From contig JBHGNT010000004.1 in NCBI GenBank assembly GCA_043228905.1, forward strand, positions 3,224,001 to 3,288,000: a stretch of 64,000 nt of DNA, written 5' to 3'. The notes beneath the pieces were generated by a model, which ran no database searches, was not told the origin of the DNA, and saw only the letters and a list, made by a program, of their open reading frames with translations. A program made the translations under genes and the position numbers. Numbering within the stretch: the first letter of the stretch is position 1; each line of letters begins with the position of its first letter. This DNA comes from Azolla caroliniana (Eukaryota > Polypodiophyta). This document shows, in pieces, positions 58,560 through 64,000 of the stretch.

Positions 58560-61460
58560 CATGTCTAGAGTATCTAATAGTTTGGAGAGGGTGGGAGAGG
58601 GTCCGAGTATGTCTTGGTATTTTTCCCTTATCTCGGCGTAAGTTGGACACTTGCATGTAAAGTGGTACTCATCTTCTATCTCAATGTGACATAATCTACA
58701 TTCCTTTCCTCTCTAGGGACTCCATTAGTACGACCATTGTCAATCTCAAGTTGGTGAAATGATATTCTTAAGTTGTCCAATGGCAACCCTTAGTGCATTT
58801 GGTAAGAATGTATCTAGATATTTTGGTTATGTAATAAAATCTAACTTAGAGAAGTGCATGAAGTGTGCCTTATAGTACAACATTTTAGATGGGAGTGGTT
58901 CTAGTGGGGTGATCCATTTGTATCGAGTGTAAAATTTCCATATTTCTTGGCGTATTACTTTATTATGATCCTCATGAGAATTAAGTTTGATCAATGTCGT
59001 GGTTGTACTTAAGGGGAGGTAGGTTATTAATGTCTAGTCCGTTTGCAAGAAGCCAAATCACCATCATGATATACCAAGAGCTAGTATATCCGGACTCATA
59101 GAGTGATCGAGATGCATCAAAAGCTTGACGAGATATCCTATATTGTGGTTGGCTATGTATCCTATGAATAAAGACTACAACTTGAGAAAGTGCTTCTACT
59201 AACATCAGGGGTAAAGTGAACTCAACTCTAATAATGTCATGTGGTACTGTTGATTTGCTTCGGAGTTGACGTGATAACATCATCACCAGTGGTCTCTCTA
59301 ATTGTGTCCACATGAAAGATGGTAGCCTTGGAGCCCAAACCACCGATGCATACATGAGCGAAGGGGTCACTAATGAGTTGAAGAGCCACCCCTTAGTCCG
59401 TGGCTCTTGAAAGTATGTCTGGTGGCATTGTCTCTCTAAGAGTGAGAGGGGTGCATATCCTCTCATAAGTCTATCTTTGAATGCGTGTGTCATCGAAAAT
59501 TTACCTGAGTGGGCACTGAAAGTGACTCCAAGATATACATATGATCCAACTACCTCAACTGGTCTATGAGAGAGGGTTAGGTGACACTTAGTTCTAACTC
59601 GAGCCGATGTGTGAAAGGTAAGGACTTTAGTTTTCCCTAGATTTACTACCAATCCTGGTTGTGTGCAAAAGTCATATAAGGCATTAAGGTGCCTTTGTAA
59701 GTCGTGTTCAGACTTAGATATCAAAACCATTTCATCTGCATAGAGCAAGATACTAACTTGCATACCCCCAAGGACTACTACATTGCCTCCCTTACGAGCA
59801 ATAAAATCCATGATCTCATCAATGTAGATCCCAAATAGAATTGGTGATAGGGGCAACCTTGTTTTACACCAATGGTTCTAGTGAAGCAATTGGATAGGCC
59901 ACCTGGGCATCGTACACACTCGTAGACTTGCTCATATAGTGCATAGATGGCCCAAATCATGTCATTTGGTATCTCCAAGCTTTTAAGCCTATCAAACAAC
60001 CGCTCTCTTGGGACTCTATCAAAGGCTTTGTGGAAGTCCACAGAACAACAATATAATTTCTTTTTTGCGAGCCTTTGTTTGGTCAATTAAGCATCTAAGT
60101 GTGAAGATACGGTCAATAGTAGAGAAGGCTCGTTTAAAGCCAGCCTAATCGGGTGCTTGAAGAATTAAGGTCTCCATATAATTGCTGAGCTTTGCTTCCA
60201 TTACTACACCATATAAATTAGCGAGAGTATGACCTATCATAATGGTCCTATATGTATTTGGGTCCATGGGGTTACCTCCTTTATGTATGCGGGCCACTAT
60301 ATTCATAGCCCACTATGGTGGAAAACCCTCTGCGAGGGCACGATTGAAGATTAGAGTTAGAAAAGGAGCTAGGCACTCTCACGCATATATGATGTGTTCT
60401 ACTCGCAATCCTAGGTGGTCCATGGACTTCCTATGTTATAATTTCTTTATTACCTTCGTGACCCTAGAGGTCGTGAAAAGTGTCCCCATGGTAGGTCGGG
60501 GTGTAGAAGGCATGGGAATGGGTGGTTGGTTCGAGACTTGGTAAACTTTCTTTGTATATGTGTGCCAAATGTTGGGATCCTCGATGGGTGTTTGTGGTCT
60601 TGGTTCTTGTAGTCTCTTCCATGCAGTGGCGCAATCGTTACTCATGAGCATATGGTAGAGTTCCCAATATTGAGATGTCTCATATGCTTGTCTCTTACGA
60701 CGTGTCATCTTGCACATTTCATTACAAGCTTGTATTGAGGTAATAGTACCACTAAGTCAAGATACTTTACGTTGTCTATATAATTCTCTACAATCCTCAT
60801 CATACCATCTATTCCATGGCATAGACCCTATCTTACCTTGATTGGAGTGTTTCTTGGATAGGAAACTGCTAATTGTTGTGGAGTTAAGGATGTGTGTGAG
60901 TTCCATAATAAGATTTTTAAAATCAAGGAGGGAATCAAGAGAGGAGATATGGGCCTAAACATGTCGAGAGTAGATGTCAAAGAGCTCATGTGTGAAATCT
61001 ATTGTGGTGTGATAGCTTGGTCGACTAGATTTGGTGGCATTGGAGATATTGCATTTTAGCTCAAAGTATAAGAAACTATGGTTCGCGCCAATATGATGTG
61101 GGGCTATCCGGAAGGAGTTCATAATGTGGATAGATTTAGGGCCCTATTAGATAATCAACCGTGCTTTCCCCTCCTCCATATGGGAAACATGTGAGCTCTT
61201 CCGAGCTTGGCCACTTGGCCAAACCATTATATATGATCATTGGTGACGACTGCCAAGTTCAAGCAAATGATGGCCAAAGCTCGTGGCGTCTGCATCTTGA
61301 TCTTTTGATCTACGTGTGATGCCTATGGCTAAAGGATCGACATTTACCATTTCTAGGTTTCTATCCATCTGAAATATAATTGTGCATTGGCAAGTTTGGG
61401 TTCTCGAATTGAAATCTCCTACAAGGAAGACTTCTCCTTGAGAAGAATATCAGATTATGT
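58560..61460 (-). pseudogene. Non-LTR (LINE) retrotransposon remnant
   Basis: Reading on the minus strand, the order is endonuclease, reverse transcriptase, zinc knuckle. GDFNSRTQTC (near 61,415) and STVDYLIGP (near 61,165) are endonuclease/exonuclease/phosphatase landmarks. The RT begins with GGNPMDPNTYRTIMIGHTLA (near 60,260), then VDFHKAFDRVPRERLFDRL (near 60,030) and GVKQGCP. The catalytic box reads LLYADEMVLIS (near 59,735), with YADE in place of YADD. NLGKTKVLTF and a C-terminal domain follow. A zf-RVT-type module CRLCHIEIEDEYHFTCKCP lies at about 58,695-58,635. Frames shift at about 59,800 and elsewhere, and stops interrupt the endonuclease, so the copy is inactive. It is a different lineage from the LINE at 6.8-9.0 kb. 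Confidence 0.88.
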
Positions 61461-62160
61461 CATCCGATAAAGGTTGGAAGGATCACACATTCCACTTTTA
61501 GATTCCTTTTGTAGTAGTAAAAATTTAGACTATTGTGAAATATTGGGCGGCACCAGTATCACATGATCAACCACCTATATAAAATTTGCTAAAGTATTAA
61601 TATGTAACAACTCTCTAAATATAGAACATGTAGTTTTCAAGAGAATATTTAAAGTCGATGATCTCCGCTTCCACAATGTATTTAAATTTAAGAATATCAC
61701 AATGGTGGTCTCATTTGACACAAGTTAATTTTGTAGAACAATATTATTAAACTAGAAATTCTTTTTTGTAAGTTGGAGTGTGAAAGTTCTTATGCTAATT
61801 TATCTATCCCCTAGAGGTGTATGTGCTAGAGGAGGAAGTGATATCTACATATTAGTGATTACAGTTGATTCAAATTAATCCTTAATAGATCTTGGAGGAC
61901 ATAATGCCAAAGGTATATGTTTGTGAAAACCCAAGCTAATTATACATATAAATGGTGCTGAGAAATATTCGTTTTGATTGTGTTTACCATAAAATAGATA
62001 CACTCAAACACGCATGGTAACTATTCGTCCATAAACATGCTCAATAATTAAGAGCCAAAATAGAGACAACATTCAATTGTCAACAGTGAACCATACATTA
62101 AAATGTGTATAAGAAGAAACACACATAAACCTTGAAGAAAGAGGACACACCCATACATAC
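61461..62160. other. Intergenic, nothing recognised
   Basis: AT-rich sequence between the LINE and the last recognisable exon of the methyltransferase pseudogene. A further downstream exon could be hidden here, but I cannot support one. Confidence 0.4.
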
Positions 62161-64000
62161 CAAGAGGTACTCACGAGAGGCAAGCTCAAAACGTTCTGTA
62201 TCTGCTATATGCTTAGCCCCTACCTCCTCGTCTTGATCAGGGCATTCCCATAGTGCTCTAAGCCTCATACTTATGAAGTTCACCTACTCGTCATCCTTCT
62301 TCAATGCAATAGAATTGTGGAAAAGTTTCAATGCACATGCAGATGTAGCACCTAACATCGATTAAAATATAAGAATGATTCACATAGTAATTCAACAATA
62401 TAATTTGTTTCATCAAGCATTTGAAAACATACGCGTGCCAGAAAACAAATCTAATATCAAATCATCTTCATTAGAGAACATTTCTACCAGGCACATCATT
62501 AGTCGTTGAGGCTTTTGATAGGGATTGACAAGTCCATGCTCAATCGTCGTGACATGTTGCAATTTACATGTGACAGTTAGGTACACTAGCAGATTTGAGC
62601 ATCCCACCTCATTTGAGTGTTCCTTTATTCAAGTTTGTTTCTTGATCTCGTCATAATAACCAATGGTTATATATTCCATCGCATTCACGAACCGAAAAGT
62701 CGGTCCTCTATTTACGTTGGTTTTAATTTTGTTAATGGAAAAAAGAAGTTATGAGAAGACAATAATTGATCTAGATGTTTTATACACGAATCTTAGGAAA
62801 TCATATTTGAATTCATTACAAGCACTCAATAGATCTGTACCAAGCAAGGTTCTCTATTCCATGTCAACAAGACCTGAATGCTTGAGCCACAAAATATCCT
62901 TGGTTCATGCTATGAAATATAACTATTCTCCACAAGGATGTGGTGGTCAAGTCGGCAAAATATTTAACCATTTTCTCTAACAACATAAACCTAAAAGGTA
63001 CATTGTCATATGTTGATCCAGCCATATGAAAACCATATGGAATATCTGCTATTAACAAATTTTGGGTAGAAACTGGATCATATCAGCTACATCACCGCAA
63101 TAAACATTATCATATAAATATCTGGCTATGTCTTTCTTGTGGTTGAACTTCTTGAAGGTGCCATCGTCATCAACATCAAACACTTTCACCAAGTGCATGT
63201 CCTTTTCCTTTCGAGCCCTTTCACGATGTGCAAGAAAGGAGGTTGTGAAATTATGAATATCTTTAACCTCACCGGGCCTCTTACGTCGACATGGTTTCTA
63301 AATGAAACAACACAGTAACAAAGAAATTGTTAATGCCTTTAATATTGGTTAAAGGGAATGTCAAATTAAAGAGAAATACTAACCCAATCCTTAAATGTAA
63401 TGAAGTATTATAATAGCACAGTGTAAGAAGATGTTATCGGATATTCCTTGGTCATTTGTTCCCACGATAAGCAACCAAGTTGCTTCATCATCACTTCTTG
63501 TATTTCATATACACCTTGTGGCTAGAGAACAAAAAACCAACATTAGAAATATGTTACCATTTCAAGAGAAAACCCATAATTATTATTCTTGAAATAGTAG
63601 AACTTACTTGTTGAACTCAATGACCTTTTCTTCCAAGCTTAGCTCCTTAGCCATGACTCTAGCCATTACAGATATAAGAAGCTGCTCTTCTTTGATTCCT
63701 GACATCAACCTGAAAACTATGCACAATGAAATGTTCTCAAAGGTTGAAATATATTGTTCTCAAAGGTTTCTTTTGAAGCCCAACATTTGTCTTTGCATTC
63801 TAATAGTCAGGTTAGCTATGGACATTGAATGTCACTCAAATCAAAACACTACATGCAAGGTACAATGTAAATACATTACCTTTCCTACAATCGTACTTTG
63901 AAAGTAATTATCAATGAGCAAATATTATATGTTACAAGAATTGAATGGCACAAAGAAAAGCAAGGAACTCTTAATGAAATCATCAAATGCAATTCAATAA
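62161..64000 (-). pseudogene. Beta-class amino-DNA methyltransferase, decayed
   Basis: Minus-strand exons with good GT-AG borders: 63709-63608, 63521-63384, 63297-62433, 62351-62161; the gene continues past the right edge. Exon 63297 opens PCRRKRPGEVKDIHNF and runs to NVYCGDVADMIQFLPKI; after a one-base shift comes LLIADIPYGFHMAGSTYD, a motif IV (D-P-P-Y) variant. FHSMNQGYFVAQA, FVNAMEYITIGYY and YQKPQRLMMCLVEMF then lead to motif I, LILDLFSGT. The last exon continues ATSACALKLF and FISMRLRALWECP. Motif IV before motif I is the beta order of N4-cytosine/N6-adenine enzymes. In-frame stops (near 63,410 and 62,300), frameshifts, DIPY for DPPY and R for the second Gly of motif I mark it as dead. 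Confidence 0.75.
63705..64000. repeat. Direct repeat of 53,563-53,872
   Basis: Nearly identical over about 295 bp, in the same orientation and 10.14 kb apart. The window ends inside the repeat, so its full length is unknown. Confidence 0.97.

Overview
This is a window of plant nuclear DNA, most likely from a flowering plant. The genes have many GT-AG introns in AT-rich sequence. Their products are plant families: an SNF4/KIN-beta-gamma SnRK1 subunit, an organellar ribosomal protein L21, a FOREVER YOUNG-type short-chain dehydrogenase and GDSL esterase/lipases. A decayed piece of plastid petD is inserted in the nuclear sequence. The species cannot be fixed from the sequence.

Layout. 0-12 kb is gene-poor and repeat-rich: telomere-like and tandem repeats, an LTR-like dispersed repeat, a broken hAT transposase, a hairpin cluster and a broken LINE. 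12.9-20.9 kb (+) holds a 13-exon SNF4-like gene, read here from start to stop (476 codons). 22.3-27.6 kb (-) holds a 9-exon short-chain dehydrogenase (377 codons), including a 26-nt micro-exon; it converges with SNF4, and a minisatellite lies just upstream of it. 28-33.5 kb is repeats, SINE-like tRNA-derived pieces and a second, inverted copy of the LTR-like repeat. 33.6-35.3 kb (+) is a 5-exon mitochondrial-type L21 gene. 37.1-51.2 kb is a tandem segmental duplication with two intact 340-residue GDSL genes (-). The two copies differ by an LTR-like element with a decayed gag, an intron length change and a TATA-like box. 51-58.5 kb has more repeats, a petD insertion and a gag fragment. 58.6-61.5 kb (-) is a second LINE with endonuclease, reverse transcriptase and zinc-knuckle remnants. 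62.1-64.0 kb (-) holds the most unusual item, the exons of a decayed gene for a bacterial-style (beta-order, motif IV before motif I) amino-DNA methyltransferase, running off the right edge.

Pieces of that methyltransferase locus recur at 53.6 kb (about 300 bp) and at 45.05 kb (about 54 bp, across an intron-exon junction). The second piece sits inside a 363-bp terminal-inverted-repeat element with an 8-bp target duplication. The locus is therefore either itself mobile or repeatedly captured by transposons. The five host genes have unrelated housekeeping or metabolic roles (energy-sensing kinase, oxidoreductase, organelle translation, lipid or ester hydrolysis) and show no sign of forming a shared pathway; only the two GDSL genes are related by descent.
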